A stretch of 52,142 bases of DNA. Source: Verrucomicrobiales bacterium. Its GTDB lineage: Bacteria > Verrucomicrobiota > Verrucomicrobiia > Verrucomicrobiales > V1-33. Every line of letters begins with the position of its first letter. The first letter of the stretch is position 1. Shown here piece by piece: positions 24,681-33,340 of the stretch. The stretch lies in assembly GCA_947460575.1 (NCBI GenBank), contig CANHIJ010000011.1:1-52142 (forward strand), read 5' to 3'. The notes under the pieces were generated by a model. That model was not told the DNA's origin and made no database searches. It saw only the letters and a program-made list of their open reading frames with translations. The position numbers and the translations under genes are program-made.

Positions 24681-25931
24681 CTATACCGCAGAGGGGGAGA
24701 CCGCCGCGCGCCGCAGAAAGCGCACCAGCTTTGTTAGAAATGTAATCATCAGCCCCGCCGTGGCCGCCAATAAACTGTAGAGCGGCCACTGGTCAGATGG
24801 GTTCTTCACCACCGTCAGCACGCTGTAGCGCTCCTGCCCCGGCGGCGACTGATCGTCAAAACTGGTTTGATAGGCGACATACCCGCTGTCCCGCAGCGGG
24901 TTGTTCATCCAAATGCGGAACTTGGTCTCGCTCCCGTCCGGGCTGATCCGCGTGACCTGGCTCTCGTACTCCTTGGCCTTGCGCGTCCCCGGATAGTACT
25001 CCGCCTTGAAGTCGTCCAGGCGGATCGAAAAGGGCACTTCCCAGGTCTCCCGCGTCAGCGAGACCGCAAACTGCCTCCCCCCCACCGCAAACGAAAACGG
25101 CGCATCCCCCCGCGTCACGATCTCCCCCTGCCGAATCACCTGCGCCAACACCGTCTGGGCCACCACTTGCCCCCCCAAATCCACCACGTCCAAAAAGACT
25201 CCCGCCATGTTGGCTTCGTGCTGCGGACTTACCGGAAGCGGCCGCAGCGTGTAGCCGTCCACGCTCCGCGCCCCCGGCACCACGCTCGGGTCCCCCGTGG
25301 TCGTGATCGTGGCGTTGCGCTGGTACCCCGAAACCTTCAACTCAAACGGCCAGCCTCCCCGATGGAAAACCGTGGTCTCCCCTGGCGATTTTGTCCGAAA
25401 CGCGGTCTCCCGGATGATCTGGATCGACCGGTCCGCTCCCCCCGGCTCCTGCACCTCCAGCACCCAGTCCTGGAAAGCCTGCACCCGGTTACTGCTCTCC
25501 CCTTCAAAAATCCGCATGTGCCCTTCCTGCTTGTACCACAGCGACATCGCTCCCGCGGCGATTAATCCTAACATTGATAGGTGCGCGATCACATTGCCGA
25601 TCGTCCGCCAGTTCTTTCGAATCCGCAGCACCCCTCCCGCCAGCAAATTCACAAACATTACGGCCAACACCGACGCCATCCCCGGCAAAGGGATAAACCC
25701 GAAAAGCCAGCCCTCCCGCGGCACCATCCAACTCACAAAATAAATGCGCAAGCTCTCGTACAATCCCAGCGTCTTTTGGCTAAAAGTGCCCACCAAAGTC
25801 AGCAGGATCATCAGCAAAAATAACACGACCGCGATGTGATACGACCCCAGCACGGCTAAGAGGCGGTCGGCCATCCCGCCGCGGCGGCGCGGCGTCTCGG
25901 GCGGAGAAAGGGTGGGAGTTTCAGCAGGCAT
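24681..25931 (-). CDS. resB: Cytochrome c biogenesis protein ResB (System II)
   Basis: Partner of CcsA in haem delivery and apocytochrome handling. In its 416 residues, an initial TM segment (SYHIAVVLFLLMILLTLVGTF) is followed by a second (LPGMASVLAVMFVNLLAGGVL) and a third (GNVIAHLSMLGLIAAGAMSLW), a large extracytoplasmic domain (~150-370) containing VKNP and YVAYQTSFDDQSP near its end, and a final TM segment (WPLYSLLAATAGLMITFLTKLV). This is the expected ResB topology with four spans. Encoded directly upstream of ccsA. The first ~20 residues are Pro/Arg-rich and the start could be at the internal Met near residue 20. Confidence 0.87.
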   Translation of the reverse strand: MPAETPTLSPPETPRRRGGMADRLLAVLGSYHIAVVLFLLMILLTLVGTFSQKTLGLYESLRIYFVSWMVPREGWLFGFIPLPGMASVLAVMFVNLLAGGVLRIRKNWRTIGNVIAHLSMLGLIAAGAMSLWYKQEGHMRIFEGESSNRVQAFQDWVLEVQEPGGADRSIQIIRETAFRTKSPGETTVFHRGGWPFELKVSGYQRNATITTTGDPSVVPGARSVDGYTLRPLPVSPQHEANMAGVFLDVVDLGGQVVAQTVLAQVIRQGEIVTRGDAPFSFAVGGRQFAVSLTRETWEVPFSIRLDDFKAEYYPGTRKAKEYESQVTRISPDGSETKFRIWMNNPLRDSGYVAYQTSFDDQSPPGQERYSVLTVVKNPSDQWPLYSLLAATAGLMITFLTKLVRFLRRAAVSPSAV

Positions 25932-25998
25932 GAGAAAAATAAATGTGCCGGTCTAGATCAGAATTAGCGAGCTAGCGCCCGCCGCAGGGTTGCAAAAA

Positions 25999-26652
25999 TC
26001 ACGGCGCCGCCGCTGGGGTGCCCGCCACGCCGAGCGACTGACAAAAGGCCTCAAAGGCCCCCTCCTGCTCCGCCACCAAGGCCGCGGGGCCCGTCAGCTT
26101 CAGCGTAAACAAAAATCCCGGAGCCTCAAAGATGGCCCCCAACATCCGGTAGCCTTCCTTCGGCGCGGTCGGCGCCATCGCCGGACCGCCCCCCGCAGCA
26201 AAGGTTCCGCGGATGTCCAGAAACGGCACCGGCCGCCCAAATATGGTCTTCTTCGGCAGCGCCGCCAAATCCGCTTCCGCCAGCGGTTCCTGCCCCATCT
26301 GCTTGCGCCAGCGATTGAAATTTTCCAAAACCCCACCGCCCCCCGCTGTCGGCAGCAAGGTCAAATACGCCTCCCCTTCCCGCTTTGGCCCAAAATCAAA
26401 ATTCAAATGCCGAAACTCCGTCGCCGGAAGAAAATTCCACCCCGCCGGGGTCGTCCACCGCAGCATCCCCTGGGCGTCGTTTGCCGCGTAGCGCTGCCCC
26501 GTGCTCAACCCCAGCTTGGCAGGCGGCTCATTCTTAAACGGGGCCCGCGACTCCACGACCTCCACCCGCCCCGCCCTCCCGCAGGCCGACAAAAGCAGGG
26601 CAACCCCCAAGAGGGCCGCGGCGGAAGAAGTTTTACAAGAAAAAGCAGGCAT
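25999..26652 (-). CDS. Lipoprotein encoded with System II cytochrome genes
   Basis: A 217-residue lipoprotein; the lipobox LLSAC ends the signal sequence at about Cys24. The remainder has no recognised catalytic motif: a domain with WTTPAGWNFLPATEFRHLNFDFG, LLPTAGGGGVLENFNRWRKQMGQEPL and a C-terminal FLFTLKLTGPAALV strand. It precedes resB by 67 bp on the same strand, so it is likely part of the cytochrome maturation operon. Similar lipoproteins next to resB/ccsA appear to be recurrent in Verrucomicrobia, but this is from memory. Function unknown. Confidence 0.75.
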   Translation of the reverse strand: MPAFSCKTSSAAALLGVALLLSACGRAGRVEVVESRAPFKNEPPAKLGLSTGQRYAANDAQGMLRWTTPAGWNFLPATEFRHLNFDFGPKREGEAYLTLLPTAGGGGVLENFNRWRKQMGQEPLAEADLAALPKKTIFGRPVPFLDIRGTFAAGGGPAMAPTAPKEGYRMLGAIFEAPGFLFTLKLTGPAALVAEQEGAFEAFCQSLGVAGTPAAAP

Positions 26653-26771
26653 GTAGGGCGGAAAGGGAAGCTGTTCTACGGCAAGGTCTTAAAATGTCTT
26701 ACGTCTCTCAAAGCAATGACGGAATTGTCATTCGTCCACTCGCGCCCGCCCCCGCGCCATTCTCCCCCATC

Positions 26772-26984
26772 TCACAGCGCAATCGAACCATCGTCGCGCT
26801 CCAGCTTTCCCAGCTTCTTCTTGAGCGACTCCAACTCCACCGTCATCTGGTGCAGCGTCCGGTAAAACTCCGCCTCCGTCTCGGCATCCCCCAGCCCGGA
26901 AACGGCAGGATGAATGCGCATTAATTGCTGGACGATACCTTTGCAGGCTTCGCGGATCTGAGAAATAGCGGCGGGGCGTTCCAT
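26772..26984 (-). CDS. Small protein coupled to the ABC exporter gene
   Basis: Seventy residues, begins MERPAAISQIREACKG and ends with a charged heptad-like stretch (VELESLKKKLGKLERDD), compatible with a short coiled coil. No signal peptide or membrane segment. It starts 6 bp after the end of the ABC exporter coding region on the same strand. The spacing and absence of competing frames argue it is real, but I do not recognise the family. Confidence 0.55.
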   Translation of the reverse strand: MERPAAISQIREACKGIVQQLMRIHPAVSGLGDAETEAEFYRTLHQMTVELESLKKKLGKLERDDGSIAL

Positions 26985-26989
26985 AGTTT

Positions 26990-29323
26990 TTAAATTATCG
27001 CATTCAAAATTGGCGCGCCCTCCCCCAGCGCACCCGCGGTCGGCTCCAGCGCCGCCAGCTCGGTGTGGAACTGCATGCTGTAGAGCTTGCGGTATAGCGC
27101 CGAACTCTGCAGCAACTCATCGTGGCGCCCCACATCCACAATCCGACCCTCCTCCATGACCACGATCTTGTCCGCCTTCAAGATGGTAGACAGCCGGTGG
27201 GCGATGGCGATCACCGTCTTCCCGGTGCTGAGATCTTCCAAAGCCTCTTGGATCTTGCGCTCGCTCTCCGTGTCCAGCGCCGAGGTGGCCTCATCTAGCA
27301 ACAAAATCGGCGCCTCCCGCAGCATCGCCCGCGCAATCGAGAGCCGCTGCTGCTGCCCACCGCTCAATAGGCAGCCCTTGTCCCCCACCACCGTGTCGTA
27401 ACCCTGCGGCTGGGCCAGGATGAAGTCGTGCGCATAGGCCCGCCGCGCCGCCTCCTCGATCTCCTGCCGCGTCGCCCCCAGCCGCCCATAGCGGATATTC
27501 TCATAGATGGTGTCGTGGAAGAGAAATACCTCCTGGTTGACGATTCCCATCTGCTCCCGCAGCCACGCCTGCGGCAACTCCCGGATGTCCCGCCCGTCCA
27601 CCAAGACCGCCCCCTCCTGCACATCGTAAAACCGCAGCAGCAGCGAAAACAAGGTGCTCTTGCCCGCCCCGCTCGGCCCCACCAAGGCACAGGTCTCCCC
27701 AGGCTCAATCGTCAACTGGATCCCAGAAATCGCCGTCAAATCCTTCCGGTAGCCAAACCCCGCCCCCCGGAATTCCACCCGCCCGCTCGCCCGCCCCGGC
27801 GGCACCACCGCCCCAGGTGCATCCGCCACTTCCGATGGCCGCTCCATCAATTCAAATACCTTGCTCGTCGACGCCAAGCTCTTTTGCAATATGAGCGGTA
27901 TCCGACTCAGCGCCTTCGCCGGCGGATACAACATCACCAATCCCCCATTCAGCGCGATAAAACTCGAGGCCGGCAATCCCAGGGAATACACGTACACCAG
28001 CGCCGCCGCGACCCCCAGCGAGGCCACCACCTCGGTCAGCGGCCCCACCCCTTCCAGGGCCCGATTCCAGCGCATCATGCTCCGCAACATCTTCTGGTTG
28101 GAGGCGTTGAAGCGGCCCACCTCGTGCTCCTCCCGCCCATACGCCTTGACCACCCGGATCCCGCTAAACGCCTCCTGCATGATCACCCCCATGGCCCCAG
28201 CCTCGGCCTCCTCATCCGCTCCCGCCCGCCGCACCTTTTTGCTTACCAACACCACCGGAATGATACACAGCGGAAACAGCAACATCGCCATCAAAGTGAA
28301 TTTCCAGTCCAAATAAAACAAGACCCCAATCGCACTCACGATCGAAAGCGGTTGTTTGACCAAATCGCTGATCACCCCCGTAAACCCCTGCTGCGCCACC
28401 CGCGTCTGATTCATCACCGTCTGCAACAAGTCCCCCCCCTTCTGCTTGTTAAAAAATTCCTGCGATTGCCCCAAAATCTTGGCGAAAAGATCCCCCCGGA
28501 TCCGGTCCAGCAATTTCAAACTCACCCACACCAAACAGTACGAATTGAAATACCCAAAAATCGCCCGCAACAACATGATCGCCGGTATGCTCGCGCACAC
28601 CAATATGATCTTCCCGAGCGGCCGCACCTCCGGCGCCAGCGCCCCCAGCCCCAAGACGTCGCTAAATCCACCCGCCGCCGCCGCCTCTTTCAGCGCCCCA
28701 TAGGCCCGTACCTTCGCCGCCCGCTCCGTCTCGCACTGCGCACTCAAATAGTGCGCCCACGTCGTGCGGTGCTTCCGCTCCCCCGCCGGCAAGGCCAATA
28801 CCCCCCGCAGCGCCTCCCGCGCCGCCCCCAGCTCCCGCGGCTCCGCCACCAGGTGCCGCTCCGCCTCCAGCGTCAGCCGAAACTCCGCCGGAAGCGACGG
28901 CGGCAAGGCCAGTTTCTTAAGCCCATCCCCCGCTGACACCTCCAGGCTCCGCTCTTGCAATCCCTTCCGAAAAACCACGTAGGCCGATAGGGCCTCCGCC
29001 TGCTCCGCCCCAGTGAGCGCCCCCGCCGCCAGCGCCGCCCGCAACTCCGGCAACTCCCGCTCCTCCCGCCAAACCTCCGCCGCCGTCGTCCCATGCCGCC
29101 CAGGCACCTCCGCTGGCGGCAATACCTTGTCCGAAACCCCGTGCACCGTGTACACCAAAAGCCCATTCAACCCCCCGTACACCGCCCCAGACACGATCCC
29201 CAGGATGAACCGGGTCCGATAGGGCCGCATGTAGGCCAAAAGCTTGCCGTACGGCCCTCGCGCCGCCGCGGCGAATTCAGCGGGCGACATTTTCGCGACC
29301 TCTTTGCGGGAATATTTCTTCAT
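26990..29323 (-). CDS. MsbA-like ABC exporter with an inserted domain
   Basis: Fused membrane and ATPase exporter half-transporter of 777 residues. After TM1 (FILGIVSGAVYGGLNGLLVYTVHGV, ~30-55) there is an Ala/Glu-rich insertion of roughly 160-170 residues before TM2 (KIILVCASIPAIMLLRAIFGYFNSY), which ordinary MsbA-type proteins lack. The rest is normal: FFNKQKGGDLLQTVMNQT coupling region, Walker A GPSGAGKST, LLSGGQQQRLSIARAML signature, ILLLDEATSALD Walker B and IAHRLSTI switch. It probably moves a lipid or amphipathic molecule. ATG 29323 was chosen as start (MKKYSRKEVAKM); upstream residues of the longer frame look non-protein-like. A GGAGG lies 13 nt upstream. Confidence 0.88.
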   Translation of the reverse strand: MKKYSRKEVAKMSPAEFAAAARGPYGKLLAYMRPYRTRFILGIVSGAVYGGLNGLLVYTVHGVSDKVLPPAEVPGRHGTTAAEVWREERELPELRAALAAGALTGAEQAEALSAYVVFRKGLQERSLEVSAGDGLKKLALPPSLPAEFRLTLEAERHLVAEPRELGAAREALRGVLALPAGERKHRTTWAHYLSAQCETERAAKVRAYGALKEAAAAGGFSDVLGLGALAPEVRPLGKIILVCASIPAIMLLRAIFGYFNSYCLVWVSLKLLDRIRGDLFAKILGQSQEFFNKQKGGDLLQTVMNQTRVAQQGFTGVISDLVKQPLSIVSAIGVLFYLDWKFTLMAMLLFPLCIIPVVLVSKKVRRAGADEEAEAGAMGVIMQEAFSGIRVVKAYGREEHEVGRFNASNQKMLRSMMRWNRALEGVGPLTEVVASLGVAAALVYVYSLGLPASSFIALNGGLVMLYPPAKALSRIPLILQKSLASTSKVFELMERPSEVADAPGAVVPPGRASGRVEFRGAGFGYRKDLTAISGIQLTIEPGETCALVGPSGAGKSTLFSLLLRFYDVQEGAVLVDGRDIRELPQAWLREQMGIVNQEVFLFHDTIYENIRYGRLGATRQEIEEAARRAYAHDFILAQPQGYDTVVGDKGCLLSGGQQQRLSIARAMLREAPILLLDEATSALDTESERKIQEALEDLSTGKTVIAIAHRLSTILKADKIVVMEEGRIVDVGRHDELLQSSALYRKLYSMQFHTELAALEPTAGALGEGAPILNAII

Positions 29324-29471
29324 GGGATCTACCAAACCTCCCGCGGCGCGCGCCGCCCACGTCAAGGTCTCAGAACTCCACCCCTGACCCCATCTGCGCC
29401 GCCCCGCAATGGCACTTCTGCCCCCTGCCAATCCCCCGGACGGCAGCCGCCTCTTATTTTATTAATGAGAA

Positions 29472-29487
29472 TGGCACGATACGTGCT
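29472..29487 (+). promoter_or_regulatory. Candidate sigma-54 promoter for rpoN
   Basis: TGGCAC (29472-29477), five bases, then GTGCT (29483-29487) gives the GG-N10-GC spacing of -24/-12 promoters. It differs from the TGGCAC-N5-TTGCW consensus at the first base of the -12 element. Predicted transcription start is near 29498, about 23 nt before the rpoN start codon. Visible by eye; not tested. Confidence 0.5.
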
Positions 29488-29520
29488 TGCAATTCGCTTT
29501 GTTCTCTTTAGGCTTTGTCC

Positions 29521-30936
29521 ATGAGCATCGGAACCCACCTCGGGCAAAACCTCAGCCAACAACAGCGGCTCTCCCCCCAGCTCCAGCAAAGCCTCAACAT
29601 CCTCCAAGCCCCCGTCTTCGAGCTGCGCCAAATGGTCGAACTCGAGTTGCAGCAGAATCCCGTCCTCGAAATGGAGTCGCCGGAAATCTCTCTGGAAGAT
29701 TCCTCCTCGGAAAGCGACCTCAACGACGACGGCTTCGACGAAGAATTCAGCCGCCTCTCCGCCATGGATGAAGAGTGGCGCGACTACCTCCAGCAAAGCG
29801 CTAGCCGCAGCCCCCGCACTAGCGAGGACGACGAAAAAAGGCAGTTCCTCTTCGATTCCCTCACCTCTCCCACCACCCTCCAGGACCACCTCATCCAACA
29901 ACTCAGCCTGGCCGACTGCTCCCGCGAAGTGCGCCTCCTAGCCGAAATGCTGATCGGCAGCCTCGACGACCGCGGCTTCCTCCAGGCCTCCCTGGGCGAT
30001 ATCAGCCTCCAGCAGCGCCTCCCCCTCCCCGACCTCCAGGCCGCCGCCGCGGTCATCCAGTCCTTCGACCCCCCAGGGGTTGGCGCAGAAGACCTCCGCC
30101 AATCCCTCCTCCTCCAACTCGCCCGCCAAGGCCGCGAACACAGCCTCGAAAGCCGCATCGTCGCCGGATACCTCGACGACCTGGCCCGGCGACGCTTCCC
30201 CCAAGTGGCCCGCAAACTCTCCGTCCCCCTCAGCGAAATCGCCCGCGCCGCCGAACACATCGCCGCCCTCAACCCCCGCCCCGCCTCCGCCTTCTCCCAC
30301 GCCGCGCCGCACTACATCTCCCCAGACGTCCACGTCGAGCGCAGCAACGGATCCTACCATATTACCCTCAACGACGAGCAACTCCCCCGCCTCCGCATCA
30401 GCAACCTCTACAAGGACCTCATGTCCAACGCCGCCAGCCGCGAGGAAGTCCGCGGCTACATCCGCGACAAAATCCGCAGCGGAAAATTCCTCATCCGCTC
30501 CATCCAACAGCGCCAACAAACCATCCAACGCATCGCCGAAGAAATCGTCGCCCGACAACAGGACTTCTTCGACCAAGGACCCGCCCACCTCAAACCCATG
30601 AACATGTCCCAGGTGGCCGATGTCGTCGGCGTCCACGAAACCACCGTCAGCCGCGCCATCTCCGGAAAATACATCGCCACCCCGCACGGCGTCTACGAAC
30701 TGCGCTACTTCTTCACCTCCGGCGTCGACACCGAAAGCGGCGTCCAAGTTTCCAACACCAGCGTCAAAACCTCCCTAGCGGAAATCGTGAAAAGCGAGGA
30801 TCCCTCGCACCCCTGGAGCGACGAGGACCTCGTCCACCAACTCGCCCTCCAGGGAATCAAACTGGCCCGCCGCACCGTCGCCAAATACCGCGAGGAACTC
30901 AATATCCTCCCGAGCCATCTGCGCCGCCAATTCTAA
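29521..30936 (+). CDS. rpoN: RNA polymerase sigma-54 factor
   Basis: Alternative sigma factor of 471 residues. It recognises -24/-12 promoters and needs an AAA+ activator. Region I (MSIGTHLGQNLSQQQRLSPQLQQSLNILQAP, ~1-50) is followed by an acidic region II, a core-binding domain (~105-330), the HTH (NMSQVADVVGVHETTVSRAISGKYIATPHG) and the RpoN box (LARRTVAKYREELNI). Start ATG 29521 is preferred over the TTG 6 bp upstream. It lies 0.1 kb upstream of a type II secretion-like cluster on the same strand. No activator of the NtrC family lies in this window. A sigma-54-like promoter (29472-29487) sits directly upstream, so autoregulation is possible. Confidence 0.95.
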   Translation: MSIGTHLGQNLSQQQRLSPQLQQSLNILQAPVFELRQMVELELQQNPVLEMESPEISLEDSSSESDLNDDGFDEEFSRLSAMDEEWRDYLQQSASRSPRTSEDDEKRQFLFDSLTSPTTLQDHLIQQLSLADCSREVRLLAEMLIGSLDDRGFLQASLGDISLQQRLPLPDLQAAAAVIQSFDPPGVGAEDLRQSLLLQLARQGREHSLESRIVAGYLDDLARRRFPQVARKLSVPLSEIARAAEHIAALNPRPASAFSHAAPHYISPDVHVERSNGSYHITLNDEQLPRLRISNLYKDLMSNAASREEVRGYIRDKIRSGKFLIRSIQQRQQTIQRIAEEIVARQQDFFDQGPAHLKPMNMSQVADVVGVHETTVSRAISGKYIATPHGVYELRYFFTSGVDTESGVQVSNTSVKTSLAEIVKSEDPSHPWSDEDLVHQLALQGIKLARRTVAKYREELNILPSHLRRQF

Positions 30937-31055
30937 ACCGCCCGCCTCCCCGCGCCATCCCCGCGCCTTCCGCGGCCGTGCCCGTGGCGCTCCCCACCGC
31001 TCCCCCCGCCGCCTCCGCCATGGTGTGATAAGTGTCGACACCCGCGTCGTATACC

Positions 31056-31517
31056 ATGTCCATGTCCCCGCTTCCTTACCCCCGCCGCGCCGCCGCGCCC
31101 CGCCGGGCGGCCTTCACCCTGATCGAGATCGTCCTCGTCATCACTATCATCGCCATCCTCGGCGCCGCCGCTATCAACCTCATCAAAGGCAACGTCGACG
31201 TCGCCAAAGAAACCCGCGTCGAGTCCGATGTGAAAAACATCCTCACCCAAATAAAGGTTTACGAAGCCCGCAACCTCCAGCCTCCCACCGCCGAGCAAGG
31301 CCTCAAGGCCCTCGTGCAGCGCCCCGACGCCGAACCCATTCCCGAGCGCTGGACCCAACTCCTCGAAGAAGTCCCCAAGGACCCCTGGAATAAAGAATTC
31401 TGTTACGCCTTCCCGGCCAAACGCAGCAAAGCCGATTACGACGTCTATTCCTTAGGAAAAGACGGCGTCGAAAGCGACGACGACATCGGCAACTGGAAGC
31501 TCGCCCAACAAAAATAG
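31056..31517 (+). CDS. gspG: Type II secretion major pseudopilin GspG
   Basis: The 153-residue major pseudopilin. After an Arg/Pro-rich leader, processing would occur before FTLIEIVLVITIIAIL, with Glu at position +5 and Ala rather than the usual Gly at -1. The C-terminal region has the GspG-type calcium-binding loop (YDVYSLGKDGVESDDDIGNW) and the DPWNKEFCYAFP segment. First gene of the secretion cluster that follows rpoN. The start at 31056 was chosen over an in-frame GTG at 31032 and an ATG at 31062; no strong Shine-Dalgarno sequence is visible. Prepilin peptidase must be encoded elsewhere. Confidence 0.9.
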   Translation: MSMSPLPYPRRAAAPRRAAFTLIEIVLVITIIAILGAAAINLIKGNVDVAKETRVESDVKNILTQIKVYEARNLQPPTAEQGLKALVQRPDAEPIPERWTQLLEEVPKDPWNKEFCYAFPAKRSKADYDVYSLGKDGVESDDDIGNWKLAQQK

Positions 31518-31530
31518 GGCTCCTTCCACC

Positions 31531-32238
31531 ATGCCCTCACCTCGTCGCCGCGGGTCTCTCCACGAGTCCCGCGCCCGCGCCTTCACGCTCATCGAGATCA
31601 TTGTGGCTATGGCGATCATCGCCCTCATCGCCTCCGTGGCCGTCCCCACCCTCAAAGGCCTCCAAGACGACGAAAAATCTCAGGCCCCGCTCGCCGCCCT
31701 CGCCGCCCTCGTCCAGGAAGTCCGCCAGCGCGCCCTCCGCGAGCACCGCCCCTACGAAATCATCCTCGAGCGCTCCGGACTCCACGCCATCCCCGGCAAC
31801 CGCTCCTTCCCCAAGCGCGACGACTTCCTCCGCTACCTCGAAGACCTCCGCACCCCTCCCCCTCCCCCTAATAATATTAGCCCCAGCCTCCCCGAACTCG
31901 CCGACTCCCCCCCAGCCCAACCCATCGCCGGCCCCGGGATCTCCCCCGCTATAGCGCCCTCCACCCCTCCCTCCACCCACCATTCTCCCGCCCTGCCCTG
32001 GACCTCCTCCATCCCCCTCGCCCCAGAATTCTCTTGTGAGGTGCTCCTCTGGGGCGACCCCGAATGGGACCTCCTCGAAGGCGAACACCTGCGCCGCTGG
32101 GTCTTCCAACCCAACGGCATGGCCGATCCCCTGCAACTCCGCCTCGTCGTCGGCGGCACCGCCCTCGAGGCCTCCTTCGACCTCCTCACCGGAGAATTGA
32201 CCCGCCAGCGCACCCTTCCCCACCCCAAGCTCCCATGA
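31531..32238 (+). CDS. Minor pseudopilin, GspH-like
   Basis: A 235-residue pseudopilin. Leader with RRRGSLHESRARA, then FTLIEIIVAMAIIALIASVAVPTLKGL with Glu+5. After the long N-terminal helix comes a segment with QEVRQRALREHRPYEIILE (GspH-like) and then a proline/serine-rich insertion (~108-160, including five consecutive prolines) before the last strands (FSCEVLLWGDPEWDLLEGEHLRRWVFQPNG). Follows gspG after 13 bp and overlaps the next gene by an ATGA. Assignment to GspH rests on order and the FTLIE helix; sequence conservation in this class is low. Confidence 0.7.
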   Translation: MPSPRRRGSLHESRARAFTLIEIIVAMAIIALIASVAVPTLKGLQDDEKSQAPLAALAALVQEVRQRALREHRPYEIILERSGLHAIPGNRSFPKRDDFLRYLEDLRTPPPPPNNISPSLPELADSPPAQPIAGPGISPAIAPSTPPSTHHSPALPWTSSIPLAPEFSCEVLLWGDPEWDLLEGEHLRRWVFQPNGMADPLQLRLVVGGTALEASFDLLTGELTRQRTLPHPKLP

Positions 32239-32621
32239 CCCGGCCCCAGCACCAGGGCTACGTCCTGCTCGAAATTATCATCGCTCTAACGGTATTCTCC
32301 ATCGTCGCCACCGGCCTCGCCGGCCTCCTCCACTCCGCCCTCGATTCCTCTAACCTGCTCCGGCGCCAAGCCTCCATCCGCCGCGGCCTCGAAGCCATCC
32401 TCCTCGAAGCCCGCCAAAAAACCCAGCGTCAGGAAATGGCCCTCACCTACCGCGACGAAGCCCTCGGCCTCGAGTTCAAATCAGACCTCGAAGAAGTCAA
32501 ATGGATCAACCGCACCGGCCAACCCATCCGCGGCCTCTACCTCCTCAGCGCCGTCGCCAACGACCTCCGCGGCGCCCATCCCTCCCTCCACCGGGCCGAG
32601 GTCTATGTCTACCGCCCCTAA
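32235..32621 (+). CDS. Minor pseudopilin, GspI-like
   Basis: A 128-residue pseudopilin. The N-terminus is MTRPQHQG, then YVLLEIIIALTVFSIVATGLAGLL, with cleavage expected after Gly8 and Glu at +5. Its size and place fit GspI. The start codon overlaps the preceding stop codon (ATGA), and its end overlaps the next gene by 17 bp. A longer open frame begins at 32064 but would overlap the GspH-like gene in another frame, so the ATG at 32235 was chosen. Confidence 0.7.
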   Translation: MTRPQHQGYVLLEIIIALTVFSIVATGLAGLLHSALDSSNLLRRQASIRRGLEAILLEARQKTQRQEMALTYRDEALGLEFKSDLEEVKWINRTGQPIRGLYLLSAVANDLRGAHPSLHRAEVYVYRP

Positions 32622-33333
32622 TCACCCCCTAACCTCCCAGCGCGGCCTCACCCTCCTCGAAGTCGTCGTCGGCCTCGCCATCCTCGGCCTCATGGCCGGG
32701 GCCATCTACGGCATCGTCAGCGGCTCCATCTCCTCCACCGCCGACCTCTCCCTCGTCCAATCCGAAGACCGCCGCGTCGAAACCTTCCTCCACCGCACCC
32801 GCCAAGCCCTCGCCCACCTCCCCGCGGGCGCCACCCTCGAACTCAAAATCATCCAAACCGACCCCCTCATCCAGGAATTCATCCTCCGCGGAGTCCCCGA
32901 AGCCTTCATCTGGGGGCCCCACCCGCGCTGGGACTCGCCCACCCTCACCCTCAGCCCTCGCCCCTGGGACCAAGCCCTTCCCACCCCGCCCACCCCCCCT
33001 TCCCTCCGCAGCAAATCCGCCCCCCCGCTCCTGCAACACTTCGCCCTCAGCCTCAGCGTCCCCGATTTCTTCCGCACCGACCCCCAGGGAACTCCCCTCA
33101 ACGACAGCCCCCTCCAATCCCGCCAAGGCAACCAGTTCCTCAAACCTGATAGCGACGGCCGCTTCTGGATCCCCCTCCTCCCCGAAGTCGACCGCGTCGA
33201 ATGGCGCTTCTACGACCCCGCCAAAAAACTCTGGCTCGAAGTCCACCCCCCCGCCCGCCCTCCCCTCGTCGAACTCCTCCTCTTCCTCCCCGGCCGCCTC
33301 GCGCCCCTGCGCGCCGTCTTCAGCATCGACTGA
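32605..33333 (+). CDS. Minor pseudopilin, GspJ-like
   Basis: A 242-residue pseudopilin with leader MSTAPNHPLTSQRG, then LTLLEVVVGLAILGLMAGAIYGI and Glu at +5. A proline-rich stretch (~125-145) precedes the globular end, which has VDRVEWRFYDPAKKLWLEVHPPARPPLVELLLF, a GspJ-type region. Overlaps the previous gene by 17 bp and precedes the GspK-like gene by 7 bp. Identity inferred from position and length, as in other T2SS operons. Confidence 0.7.
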   Translation: MSTAPNHPLTSQRGLTLLEVVVGLAILGLMAGAIYGIVSGSISSTADLSLVQSEDRRVETFLHRTRQALAHLPAGATLELKIIQTDPLIQEFILRGVPEAFIWGPHPRWDSPTLTLSPRPWDQALPTPPTPPSLRSKSAPPLLQHFALSLSVPDFFRTDPQGTPLNDSPLQSRQGNQFLKPDSDGRFWIPLLPEVDRVEWRFYDPAKKLWLEVHPPARPPLVELLLFLPGRLAPLRAVFSID

Positions 33334-33340
33334 ACCCTCC

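Noticed and set aside
29324..29431. N-terminal extension of the ABC exporter
   Set aside because: The extra 36 residues look like translated intergenic sequence (Gly/Arg/Trp-rich); MKKYSRKEV at 29323 is a more typical N-terminus.
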